Assembly (NCBI RefSeq): GCF_001905505.1
Contig: NZ_LIPG01000002.1
Span: 1,364,001-1,428,000 of the forward strand
Direction: 5' to 3'
Source: Streptomyces sp. CB02058
GTDB lineage: Bacteria; Actinomycetota; Actinomycetes; Streptomycetales; Streptomycetaceae
DNA: 64,000 nucleotides
Below the pieces are notes generated by a model, which was not told the origin of the DNA, did no database searches, and saw nothing but the letters and a program-made list of their open reading frames with translations. Every line of letters starts with the position of its first letter. Within the stretch, counting starts at the first letter, position 1. Positions 7,959 through 15,751 of this stretch are shown in pieces. The translations under genes and the position numbers were made by a program.

Positions 7959-9221
7959 TCAGGCGGTCTCGCGGACGGAGCGGGCCAGCGTGCGCAGGCC
8001 CTCGTCCAGCTCATCGGGGGTGATGGTCAGCGGCGGCAGCAGCTTCACGACCTCGGACTGCGGGCCGGAGGTCTCCAGCAGCATCCCCAGCTCGAAGGCG
8101 CGCTTGCAGACGGCGGACGCGCGCGCCGGGTCGGTGAACTCCAGTCCCCAGACCAGGCCCCGGCCGCGGAAGTGCGCGGTCGGCTCCTCGCCGCAGATCG
8201 CCAGCAGGGTCTTCTCCACCTGCTCGCCGCGGGCCAGGGTCTGCTTCTCCATCTGGCCGTCGGCCCAGTAGGCGTCCAGCGCGGCGGCGGCGGTGACGAA
8301 GGCCGGGTTGTTGCCGCGGAAGGTGCCGTTGTGCTCGCCGGGCTCCCAGATGTCCAGCTCACCCTTGAAGAGGCAGAGCGACATCGGCAGGCCGTAGCCG
8401 CTGATCGACTTCGACAGGGTGACGATGTCCGGGACGATGCCGGCCTCCTCGAAGGAGAAGAAGCCGCCGGTCCGGCCGCAGCCCATCTGGATGTCGTCGA
8501 CGATCAGGAGCATGTCCTGGCGGTGGCACAGGTCCTGGAGCGCGCGGAGCCACTCGGCGCGGGCGACGTTGATGCCGCCCTCGCCCTGCACGGTCTCCAC
8601 GATCACGGCGGCGGGCTTGTTCAGCCCGGAGCCCTGGTCCTCCAGGAGCCGCTCGAACCAGAGGAAGTCCGGGACCGTGCCGTCGAAGTAGTTGTCGAAC
8701 GGCATCGGGGTGCCGTGCACCAGCGGGATGCCGGCGCCGGCCCGCTTGAAGGCGTTGCCGGTCACCGCCAGCGAGCCGAGCGACATGCCGTGGAAGGCGT
8801 TGGTGAAGGAGACGACGGACTCGCGGCCCTTGACCTTGCGGGCGAGCTTCAGCGCCGACTCGACGGCGTTGGTGCCTGTCGGGCCGGGGAACATCACCTT
8901 GTACGGCAGGTCACGGGGGCGCAGGATGACGTTCTCGAAGGTCTCGAGGAAGGCCCGTTTGGCCGTCGTGGCCATGTCCAGGCCGTGGGTGAGGCCGTCG
9001 CGCTCGATGTAGTCGATCAGCGCGCGTTTCAGCACCGGGTTGTTGTGGCCGTAGTTGAGCGATCCGGCACCGGCGAAGAAGTCGAGGTACGAGTGTCCGT
9101 CCTCGTCCGTCATCCGGGCACCCTGCGCGCGGTCGAAGACGGCGGGCCAGCTGCGGCAGTAGCTCCGGACTTCCGATTCCAGACTCTCGAAGACGCTCAG
9201 GGCGGGCGGGGTGATGGTCAC
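7959..9221 (-). CDS. ectB: Diaminobutyrate--2-oxoglutarate transaminase
   Basis: 420 residues from a GTG at 9221, with AGGAGAT just upstream; the frame stays open further upstream, but that part has no homology and would run through the ectA-ectB gap. This class III PLP aminotransferase converts aspartate semialdehyde to L-2,4-diaminobutyrate. The PLP Lys271 is in VTLSKSISGYG, and the cofactor Asp is in LLIVDDIQMGCGRTG. PGPTGTNAVESALKLAR is the phosphate-binding segment. It is the second gene of ectABCD. Confidence 0.97.
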   Translation of the reverse strand: MTITPPALSVFESLESEVRSYCRSWPAVFDRAQGARMTDEDGHSYLDFFAGAGSLNYGHNNPVLKRALIDYIERDGLTHGLDMATTAKRAFLETFENVILRPRDLPYKVMFPGPTGTNAVESALKLARKVKGRESVVSFTNAFHGMSLGSLAVTGNAFKRAGAGIPLVHGTPMPFDNYFDGTVPDFLWFERLLEDQGSGLNKPAAVIVETVQGEGGINVARAEWLRALQDLCHRQDMLLIVDDIQMGCGRTGGFFSFEEAGIVPDIVTLSKSISGYGLPMSLCLFKGELDIWEPGEHNGTFRGNNPAFVTAAAALDAYWADGQMEKQTLARGEQVEKTLLAICGEEPTAHFRGRGLVWGLEFTDPARASAVCKRAFELGMLLETSGPQSEVVKLLPPLTITPDELDEGLRTLARSVRETA

Positions 9222-9327
9222 AGCGGATCTCCTGCTCGACGAGGGGGTGGTGTGACGGGGCGGCGGGTCAGGCATGCCCCAGGAAGCCGCGCCCGGGCGG
9301 GGCGCGGAAGGGGCGTCGGCGGACGGT

Positions 9328-9852
9328 CTAGAACGGACCGATGCGGTACAGCACCTCCGGCAGGTGCGTTCCCTCGGGGAACAGCGACCCGTCGAAGAGC
9401 ACCTCGCGCTCCAGCGGCACGTCGTGCCGCTGCGCGTAGGAGGTGAAGAGCCGGTCGGAGGCGGTGTTGTCCGGGGTGATCGTCGTCTCGACCGATTCCA
9501 GCCCCTGGTCGGAGGCGACACGGGTGGTCAGCGCGTCCAGCAGCGTGGCCGCCAGTCCCTTGCCACGGTGGGCCTGGTCGACGGCCACCTGCCAGACGAC
9601 GAGCGTCTCGGGGCGGTCGGGGCGGATGTACCCGGTCACGAAGGCGATCGGGTCGCCGTTCTCGTCACGGGCGACCACGGAGGTCGCCGCGAAGTCACGG
9701 CACCACAGCAGGTAGCTGTACGAGGAGTTGAGGTCCAGGACCTCGGAGTCACGGGCTATGCGCCAGATCGCGGCTCCGTCCTCGACTCGCGGGGTGTCGA
9801 TACTGAGGAATTCGCTTCGGGCACGTGCAAAATCTGCTGGTGCGGCGGTCAT
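9328..9852 (-). CDS. ectA: L-2,4-diaminobutyric acid acetyltransferase
   Basis: 174 residues from the ATG at 9852. This GNAT enzyme acetylates the gamma-amino group of diaminobutyrate. The acetyl-CoA loop appears as QAHRGKGLAATLLDAL, with VWQVAVD before it. No Shine-Dalgarno sequence precedes the ATG. A TAAATT box on the minus strand at 9861-9866 lies 8 nt upstream, which fits a leaderless mRNA. It is the first gene of ectABCD, with 106 bp to ectB. The upstream DNA is clearly more AT-rich than its surroundings, as expected for the operon promoter. Confidence 0.96.
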   Translation of the reverse strand: MTAAPADFARARSEFLSIDTPRVEDGAAIWRIARDSEVLDLNSSYSYLLWCRDFAATSVVARDENGDPIAFVTGYIRPDRPETLVVWQVAVDQAHRGKGLAATLLDALTTRVASDQGLESVETTITPDNTASDRLFTSYAQRHDVPLEREVLFDGSLFPEGTHLPEVLYRIGPF

Positions 9853-9897
9853 GCGAATTGAATTTACCCAGCAAAAATCAAAATTGCATCGCCGCAA
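9853..9897 (-). promoter_or_regulatory. Putative ectA promoter, AT-rich
   Basis: On the minus strand, GGGTAAATT (9861-9869) ends 8 nt before the ectA ATG and is preceded by an A/T run at 9873-9885. TAAATT would serve as a -10 for a leaderless transcript. Alternatively, GGGTAA resembles the SigB-type -10 (GGGTAY) of Streptomyces, which would fit osmotic induction. No convincing -35 was found. The assignment is inference. Confidence 0.45.
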
Positions 9898-10212
9898 GGG
9901 GTTGGGTGAAAGGGATCATTGTGTTATCACGCGGGCGCGGCCTCGCCGTGCCACAGGTGCGATTTCGCCCGCCCTGTCCGGAATTTAAGGGCCATAACGG
10001 ACTCGATGTGGGGTCGGTCACATCGTTGTAACTGTCCTGACATCCGTTCGGACGCTTTGGGCCGGTCGAGTGAAAACCGCAGCGTTTAGCCTCGAAGAAC
10101 GGGGGAAGAAGAATGCGGGGAGCTGCTCCCGATAAAGCAGCCCTCCTTTTGTGTCGATTGAATCGGGGACCATTGGCCGTTGAATCGGCGACCGTGGGCC
10201 GCAATTACCAAT
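9898..10212. other. Intergenic region between ectA and the aminotransferase gene
   Basis: 315 bp with no convincing ORF. It is less GC-rich than its neighbours and holds the imperfect 22-bp-period repeat at 10158-10200. The minus-strand gene at 10213 ends here without an obvious strong hairpin, so read-through toward ectA cannot be excluded. Confidence 0.5.
10158..10200. repeat. Two tandem 21-bp near-repeats, 22-bp period
   Basis: Copy 1 at 10158-10178 and copy 2 at 10180-10200 both begin TTGAATCGG and agree at 18 of 21 positions. The 22-bp period is about two helical turns, as for a protein binding twice on one face of DNA. The repeat is about 300 bp upstream of ectA and just past the stop of the aminotransferase gene. 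Confidence 0.6.
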
Positions 10213-11319
10213 TCAGTCGTTCGGCCAGGTTTCCGCGACGGCTTCGCGGGCAGCATCGAGACCGGTGGCCCGGCCCGCGCCCTCCAGCGCGGCCCCCAGG
10301 GCCGCCAGCGACGACAGCACCACGTCCCGCGTCGCGTCCGCGCCGTAGTGGTTGACCCGGATCATCTCCTTGGACAGCGCCCCGCCGCCCGCGATGAGCG
10401 GCACCGAGGGGTCGGCCGCGAGCGCGCGCTCGACGAGGGCAGCCGCGTCGACGCCCGCGGGCGCGCGCAGCGTCGTTGCGACCGGCGCCGCGTCACGGGC
10501 GTCGTGGACATACGGCTCCAGACCGCCGCCGAGCGCGACCGCGCCCGCCCGGGTGGCTGCCGCGGCCGAGGCGTGCCGTGCCATGACGGTGTCCGGGCCG
10601 TCCGTCTCGATCCGCTCCAGGCAGGCCTCCAGCGCCAGCATCTCCAGCTGCGCCGGGGCGTGCGGCAGGGCCTTGCGGCCCGCGTCGATCCAGCGGGCCT
10701 TCCAGTCCAGCAGCGAGAGGTACGACTGACGCGGGGCCCGCGGATTGGCCGCCATGCGCTCCCACGCCCGCGCGCTCACCGACACGGCGGAGACCCCGGC
10801 CGGGCCGCCCATCGCCTTCTGCGCGCCGATGACGCACAGATCCACCCCCCAGGCGTCCACGAGCAGCGGCTCGGCACCCACCGAAGCGACGGCGTCCACC
10901 ATGAACAGCGCGCCGTGCGCCCGGACCACCTCGCCGATCTCGGCGACCGGGTTGGTGTTGCCGGTAGCCGCCTCCGCGTGCACCAGCGACACGAAGTCGA
11001 TCTCCGGGTGCTCGGACAGAGCCCGCTCGACCTGCTCGGCGGTGACCGCCGAGTGGAAGGGGACCGCGAGGTCGACGACCTCGGCGCCGCAGTCGCGCAG
11101 CCAGTTGCCGAAGGTCTGGCCGTACGGACCGGTGACGACGTTCAGCGCGGTGGAACCGGGCCTGGCGCCGCCCCGGATGCACCCTTCGAGGGGCAGCAGC
11201 GCCTCGCCCTGCATGATGACGACGTCCTGCTCCGTGGAGAGGAGGGCGGCCACCCGTCGCTCGATGGCTGCGAAACGCGCGGCTGTGAGCGGGGCGAGGT
11301 CGAGGAACGGGTGCGTCAC
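10213..11319 (-). CDS. Class V PLP-dependent aminotransferase
   Basis: 368 residues. The fold matches the alanine-glyoxylate/serine-pyruvate aminotransferase group. The PLP Schiff-base Lys168 lies in CVIGAQKAMGGPAG, and the pyridine-contacting Asp142 in LFMVDAVASVG. GPYGQTFGNWLRDCGAEV is the usual N-terminal cofactor loop. The true amino donor is unknown; the position beside ectABCD is conserved in Streptomyces as far as I recall, but no reaction in ectoine metabolism is established. It is divergent from the amidohydrolase gene with 103 bp between the starts. Confidence 0.88.
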   Translation of the reverse strand: MTHPFLDLAPLTAARFAAIERRVAALLSTEQDVVIMQGEALLPLEGCIRGGARPGSTALNVVTGPYGQTFGNWLRDCGAEVVDLAVPFHSAVTAEQVERALSEHPEIDFVSLVHAEAATGNTNPVAEIGEVVRAHGALFMVDAVASVGAEPLLVDAWGVDLCVIGAQKAMGGPAGVSAVSVSARAWERMAANPRAPRQSYLSLLDWKARWIDAGRKALPHAPAQLEMLALEACLERIETDGPDTVMARHASAAAATRAGAVALGGGLEPYVHDARDAAPVATTLRAPAGVDAAALVERALAADPSVPLIAGGGALSKEMIRVNHYGADATRDVVLSSLAALGAALEGAGRATGLDAAREAVAETWPND

Positions 11320-11422
11320 GGTGGTGCTCTCTTCGGGTCGGCCGGTGCGCTGTCAGCGCCTGCGTCGAGGGTACCCAGCGCCCCCACGGGCCCCGCCGGG
11401 TCCGCCTCGTACAGTGCTGTCC

Positions 11423-12523
11423 ATGAGTGATCACGAGGCGGCGCCGGTGCTGCGTATCAAGGGGCGGGTGCTCGTCGGGCCCGACGAGGTGAGGGACGAA
11501 CTCTGGGCCGTCGACGGGCGGATCACCCACGAGCGGCCGCCCGGCGCCGACGGCGCGACCACGCTCACCGGCTGGGCGCTCCCCGGCCTCGTCGACGCCC
11601 ACTGCCATGTCGGCCTCGGCCACCAGGGGCCCGTCGACGTGGCGACCAGCGAGAAGCAGGCCCTCACCGACCGGGAGGCCGGCACCCTCCTCATCCGGGA
11701 CGCCGGATCGCCCTCGGACACCCGCTGGACCGACGAACGCGAGGATCTGCCGAAGATCATCAGGGCCGGCCGGCACATCGCCAGGACCCGCCGCTACATC
11801 CGCGGCTACGCCCATGAGATCGAGCCGGGCGACCTCGTCGCGTACGTCGCCCGGGAGGCGCGGCGCGGTGACGGCTGGGTGAAGCTGGTGGGTGACTGGA
11901 TCGACCGGGACGCCGGGGACCTGGCCGCCTGCTGGCCCAGGGGCGAGGTCGAGGCCGCGATCGCGGAGGCACACCGGCTGGGGGCCCGGGTCACCGCGCA
12001 CTGCTTCGCCGAGGCGGCCCTGCGCGACCTGGTGGAGGCCGGGATCGACTGCATCGAGCACGCGACGGGGCTCACCGAGGACACCATCCCCCTCTTCGCG
12101 GAGCGCGGCGTGGCGATCGTCCCGACGCTGGTCAACATCGCCACCTTCCCCGGCCTCGCGGACGCGGGCGAGGCCAGGTACCCCCGCTGGTCGTCCCACA
12201 TGCGACGGCTCCACGAGCGCCGTTACGACACCGTGCGCGCGGCCTACGACGCGGGCATCCCGGTCTTCGCCGGCACGGACGCGGGCGGCACGCTGGCCCA
12301 CGGTCTGGTGGCCGACGAGGTCGCCGAGCTGGTGAAGGCCGGCATCCCGCCCCTCGACGCGCTCTCCGCGACGGCCTGGGGGGCGCGGAGGTGGCTGGGC
12401 AGGCCGGTGCTGGAGGAGGGCGCCCCCGCCGACCTGGTGCTGTACGACGAGGACCCCAGGGCGGACGTGCGGGTGCTGGGGTCCCCGCGCAGGGTGGTTC
12501 TCAATGGAAGGGTGACCGGCTGA
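11423..12523 (+). CDS. Amidohydrolase family protein
   Basis: 366 residues from the ATG at 11423. This is a metal-dependent hydrolase of the imidazolonepropionase/prolidase-like subgroup. The HxH metal motif is VDAHCHVGL (His60, His62). Further metal or catalytic positions are visible in GDGWVKLVGDW (Lys), ARVTAHCF (His), CIEHATGL (His) and FAGTDAGG (Asp). No signal peptide was seen, so it is cytoplasmic. TACAGT at 11410-11415 is 7 nt before the ATG and there is little Shine-Dalgarno, so the mRNA may be leaderless. The substrate is not identifiable from sequence. Confidence 0.87.
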   Translation: MSDHEAAPVLRIKGRVLVGPDEVRDELWAVDGRITHERPPGADGATTLTGWALPGLVDAHCHVGLGHQGPVDVATSEKQALTDREAGTLLIRDAGSPSDTRWTDEREDLPKIIRAGRHIARTRRYIRGYAHEIEPGDLVAYVAREARRGDGWVKLVGDWIDRDAGDLAACWPRGEVEAAIAEAHRLGARVTAHCFAEAALRDLVEAGIDCIEHATGLTEDTIPLFAERGVAIVPTLVNIATFPGLADAGEARYPRWSSHMRRLHERRYDTVRAAYDAGIPVFAGTDAGGTLAHGLVADEVAELVKAGIPPLDALSATAWGARRWLGRPVLEEGAPADLVLYDEDPRADVRVLGSPRRVVLNGRVTG

Positions 12524-12690
12524 TCCTGGTTGACCCGCGAACGGGCGCGGTGTTGACCAGCGGTGACCCGTTGCCGCGCCTCTCGTTGAACCACCTTTCG
12601 GTACGTCGCACGTGAGACGCGGGGTACGGGCCGCACGGTCGGTGAAACGGGTGATTCCGAGGAACTCCTGTGCCGCGAGATTCGAATGTG
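12524..12690. other. Intergenic region upstream of the LAETG protein gene
   Basis: 167 bp without a convincing gene. It presumably holds the promoter of the downstream gene. GGAAC at 12661 resembles an ECF-type -35, but no matching -10 was found. Confidence 0.4.
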
Positions 12691-12768
12691 CGCACGGAAA
12701 CCCCTCTTTGGGGTGAACTGATGGAAGGTAACCGCCAGTTCACTCTCCGTGCGTAAAGATTCACGGAG
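12689..12768 (+). ncRNA. Candidate structured 5' leader (three-way junction with competing hairpin)
   Basis: An outer stem pairs CGCACGGA (12691-12698) with TCCGTGCG (12746-12753) and can extend by a G-U and an A-U pair. It encloses two adjacent hairpins: CCCC/GGGG (12701-12704 with 12710-12713) and TGAACTG/CAGTTCA (12714-12720 with 12736-12742, 15-nt loop). The 3' strand of the outer stem can pair instead with CACGGAG at 12762-12768, giving CTCCGTG/CACGGAG (12745-12751). The two states exclude each other, as in a riboswitch. GGAG of the second hairpin and GAGG at 12771 precede a possible GTG start at 12781. It matches no RNA class I recognise; the fold is inferred by eye. Confidence 0.45.
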
Positions 12769-12846
12769 TCGAGGCCACCGGTGCCCGCGATGTCCCCCAT
12801 TGGACGGCGCCGGCGGCTCCATGTCTCTTGTGGGGGTTCCACCATC

Positions 12847-13968
12847 TTGAACAGCAACACCTTCCGTCTGGCTGCCCTGGCGGTCGCCGCCGCTCCCGTC
12901 GCTCTCCTGGTCGCCGTCCCCGCCCAGGCCGCGACCGCGACGACCCCGGCCACGCCGGGCGGTCACGGAAAGGCGAGCGCGGTCGTGCTCCGCGCCGGGC
13001 TCGACGTCTCGCTCCTGAACAAGTCGGTGCAGGTGCCGCTCGAGGCCACCCTCAACGAGGTGCACGCACCGGCGAGCGCGGAGAGGACGGCGCTCAGCGT
13101 GGAGCTCGACGGTGTCGAGAAAGGGCGGCCCATCCGTGTCCTGAAGGCCGACGTGGCCACCGCGAACGCCACGGTGGACGAGCGCAGGGCGGAGGGCTAC
13201 ACCAACCTGGCGAAGGCCAGGGTGCATGTGCCCGGGCTGCCGTACCTCTCGCTCGTCGAGGTCCAGAAGGTCACCTCGAAGGCGCTGTGCGAGGTCGGCA
13301 GGAAGCCGGTCGCGGAGTCGAACGTGCTGGGGCATGTGACGGTGCTCGGCAAGCGGGTCCGGCTCACCTCGGCGGGCACGACGAACATCCACGTGCCGGC
13401 GGTCGGTGACGTGACGCTCGACCTGTCCAGGACCGAGACCACCACGCGGACGGCGGCGGCGACGGCGCTGCGGCTGGCGGTGTCCGTGAACCCGGCGGAT
13501 CTGAACGTCGCCGAGGTGGAGGGCGAGATCGTGCTGGCCGAGGCGACCTGCGAGACGCCCAGGGGCGGTGGCTCGGGCAACGGCGGCTCGGAGAACGGGG
13601 GTTCGGGCAACGGTGGTTCGGAGGACGGCGGGACCTCGGGCAACGGCGGGTCGGAGAACGGTGGTTCGGGCAGCGGCGGTGCGGAGGACGGCGGGACCTC
13701 CGGCAACGGCGGCTCGACGGGCGGCGACGGCGGCTCCGGTGACACGGACGGTTCGGGCAGCACGGACGGTTCGGGCAGCACCGGCGGCACGGACGACTCC
13801 GGTGACGTGAAGCCCCAGACCGGGACCGGCCCGGTCCAGGCGTCCTCCGGCGACCTCGCAGAGACCGGCTCCAGCTCCTCGACCCCGTACATCGCGGGTG
13901 GCGCGGCCGTCCTGCTGGCGGTCGGCGCCGGCGCCACGGTCGTCGCCCGCAAGCGCGCCCGGGGCTGA
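12847..13968 (+). CDS. SCO1860-family LAETG-anchored surface protein
   Basis: 373 residues from the TTG at 12847 (GGGGG 10 nt upstream). The GTG at 12781, with GAGG 6 nt before it, is a real alternative and would add 22 residues including RRRR. A signal peptide ends near VPAQAATA. The mature domain (about 35-235) has no known enzyme motif. A Gly/Ser/Asn/Glu-rich repeat linker follows, then the sorting signal LAETG, a hydrophobic segment and the basic tail RKRARG. A class E sortase should therefore attach it to the cell wall. A 9-codon ORF (ATG at 12821) ends in TGA overlapping the TTG start. The gene ends in a strong hairpin. Confidence 0.85.
   Translation: MNSNTFRLAALAVAAAPVALLVAVPAQAATATTPATPGGHGKASAVVLRAGLDVSLLNKSVQVPLEATLNEVHAPASAERTALSVELDGVEKGRPIRVLKADVATANATVDERRAEGYTNLAKARVHVPGLPYLSLVEVQKVTSKALCEVGRKPVAESNVLGHVTVLGKRVRLTSAGTTNIHVPAVGDVTLDLSRTETTTRTAAATALRLAVSVNPADLNVAEVEGEIVLAEATCETPRGGGSGNGGSENGGSGNGGSEDGGTSGNGGSENGGSGSGGAEDGGTSGNGGSTGGDGGSGDTDGSGSTDGSGSTGGTDDSGDVKPQTGTGPVQASSGDLAETGSSSSTPYIAGGAAVLLAVGAGATVVARKRARG
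13562..13800 (+). repeat. Coding Gly/Ser/Asn repeat tract
   Basis: Inside the LAETG protein, units such as SGNGGSENGG, SEDGGT and SGSTDG recur with slight variation. Such acidic, flexible linkers usually carry a surface domain through the cell wall. Copy number probably varies between strains through slippage. Confidence 0.8.
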
Positions 13969-13977
13969 TCACCCTGG

Positions 13978-14015
13978 CGGGGAGCGGTGCTCGCTCGGCG
14001 GAGCACCGCTCCCCG
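13978..14015 (+). terminator. Strong terminator hairpin of the LAETG gene
   Basis: Perfect 15-bp stem: CGGGGAGCGGTGCTC (13978-13992) against 14001-14015, loop GCTCGGCG. It begins 9 bp after the stop codon. Its right arm is the first of five related copies (see the repeat entry). Confidence 0.82.
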
Positions 14016-14106
14016 TGGGCCGGAGCACCGCTCTCCTCGGGCGCCGGAGCACTGCTCTCCCAGCCCTTGGAGCACCGCTCTCCGCAGCCGGTGGGCACCG
14101 CTCTCC
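14000..14106. repeat. Five tandem ~23-bp repeats downstream of the terminator
   Basis: The core GGAGCACCGCTCTCC or a close variant starts at 14000, 14022, 14046, 14069 and about 14092, giving spacings of 22-24 bp. All copies can pair with the single inverted arm at 13978-13992. The array fills the gap between the LAETG protein stop and the stop of the convergent cobC gene. Confidence 0.75.
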
Positions 14107-14122
14107 CCGCCCCGGGGAACCG

Positions 14123-15643
14123 TCAGCCGACGGCTCTCCGGGGCAGGCCCTGCAGGGCCAGATCGAGCGCCTGAAGGAACCGGTTGGTCGTCACACGGTC
14201 GCGTACGGCGAGACGCAGCCACTCGCTGCCCAGCCCGGGAAACGTGTCCCCGCGCCGCGCCGCGAACCCCCGCGAGCGCAGCAGCTCCCGCACCTCGTCA
14301 GCCCGCTCCAGCCGCAACAGCACGAACGGCCCCGCCGCCGGCTCGACCACCCGTACCTCGCTGAACTCCGCGAGCCCGGCCAGCAGATGCGCCCGGTCCA
14401 CCTCGATCCGGTCCGCCGCGTCCGCCGCCTCGACCAGCGCACGCGGCTCCATGCACGCCTCGGCCGCCGCCAGCGCGGGGGAGGACACCGGCCACAGCGG
14501 CTGCGCCTCCTGGAGCAGTGCGATCGTCGCCGGGTCCGCCAGCACGTAGCCGATCCGCAGCCCCGCCAGACCCCAGGTCTTGGTCAGGCTCCGCAGCACG
14601 ACGAGGCCCGGGACGTCCTGGCGCGCGCACAGCGCCTCACGCTCACCCGGGACGGCGTCCATGAAGGCCTCGTCGACCACCAGCGTCCGCCCGGGGCGCG
14701 CCAGTTGCTCCAGTACCGCCGCGGGATGGAGGACGGACGTCGGATTGGTCGGGTTGCCGACGACCACCAGGTCCGCGTCGTCGGGCACCGCCGCCGGGTC
14801 CAGCCGGAAGCCGTCCTCGGGGCGCAGCAGCACCCGCCCGACCTCGTGTCCCGCCGCGCGCAGGGCTGCCTCGGGCTCGGTGAACTGGGGGTGCACGACG
14901 ACCGGCCGCCGCGCCGGGAGAGCCCGCGCGATCAGCACGAAGGCCTCCGCCGCACCCGCCGTGAGGAGCACCCTCTCCTCGGGCAGCCCGTGCCGCCCGG
15001 CGACCGCCGAACGGGCCTGCCGCCCGTCCGGATAGGCGGCCAGGGAGCCGAGCGAAGCGGCGACGCGCTCACGCAGCCAGTCAGGGGGTGTGTCGGTCCG
15101 TACGTTCACGGCGAGGTCGGTCAGATCCAGGCCGCGTACCTCCGCGTCGCCGTGGTGCCGCAGATCGGGCCCGGCGCTCTCCATGTGCTTCGTGTGCTTC
15201 GTGGGGGGCAGCATGTCAGCCATGGTGTCCGGCCCGGGGCCATTCGTCGATGCCGGGTTATCGGCCATCGTGATCCGGCGGGCCACCGCACAGGTCGCCG
15301 AGGCCGACTTCCGCTTCGGTACGAGCAGTTCACCGGCCGTCATGAGCGCCGCGGCCTCCGCGACCGATCCGGTCGCGACGGCGGCACGCGGGGCAGCCGA
15401 GGGATTCGGCACACGGACCCTCGCCAGCGCTCCCGCCGCGTACGACCGCACCGGCACCCCGAGCCGGGCCGCCGCACCCGTGATCCCCGGATCACCCGCC
15501 CTGGTGTCCAGCGTCGCCAGCTCCACCACGTCACCGGCCGCGAGCCCGGCCTCCTCCAGCGCGCTCCGGATCAGCCCGAGGACCTCCTCGGCGGGGACGC
15601 CGTGCCGGGCACCGACACCGACGACGAGCGCGGACCGGGTCAT
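14123..15643 (-). CDS. cobC: CobE/CbiG-C domain fused to CobC-like PLP aminotransferase
   Basis: 506 residues from the ATG at 15643, with GGAAGGA upstream. Residues about 1-125 (MTRSALVVGVGARHGVPAEEVLGLI through SVAEAAAL) match the CobE/CbiG C-terminal domain of cobalamin synthesis. A low-complexity linker with KHTKH follows. Residues about 175-506 form a class I/II aminotransferase of the CobC/CobD-threonine-phosphate-decarboxylase type. Its PLP Lys is probably in VLRSLTKTWGLAGLRIGYV, and NPTNPTSVLHP is the cofactor loop. This half should make aminopropanol phosphate for the lower loop of B12. It is downstream of cobB on the same strand, but a plus-strand transporter lies between them. Confidence 0.85.
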   Translation of the reverse strand: MTRSALVVGVGARHGVPAEEVLGLIRSALEEAGLAAGDVVELATLDTRAGDPGITGAAARLGVPVRSYAAGALARVRVPNPSAAPRAAVATGSVAEAAALMTAGELLVPKRKSASATCAVARRITMADNPASTNGPGPDTMADMLPPTKHTKHMESAGPDLRHHGDAEVRGLDLTDLAVNVRTDTPPDWLRERVAASLGSLAAYPDGRQARSAVAGRHGLPEERVLLTAGAAEAFVLIARALPARRPVVVHPQFTEPEAALRAAGHEVGRVLLRPEDGFRLDPAAVPDDADLVVVGNPTNPTSVLHPAAVLEQLARPGRTLVVDEAFMDAVPGEREALCARQDVPGLVVLRSLTKTWGLAGLRIGYVLADPATIALLQEAQPLWPVSSPALAAAEACMEPRALVEAADAADRIEVDRAHLLAGLAEFSEVRVVEPAAGPFVLLRLERADEVRELLRSRGFAARRGDTFPGLGSEWLRLAVRDRVTTNRFLQALDLALQGLPRRAVG

Positions 15644-15751
15644 GGGGGAAGTCCTTCCGGGGAACAGGGACGGGGGAGCGGGGTGACCGGGCGACACGGC
15701 CAAGGGGCGCCTGAGGTGCGGGAAGCGGGGTCAATCCGCTAGCAAGGGCCC

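Noticed and set aside
9852..9897. TTG start at 9897 for ectA
   Set aside because: The extension runs through the AT-rich promoter-like stretch, and the ATG at 9852 gives a standard EctA length.
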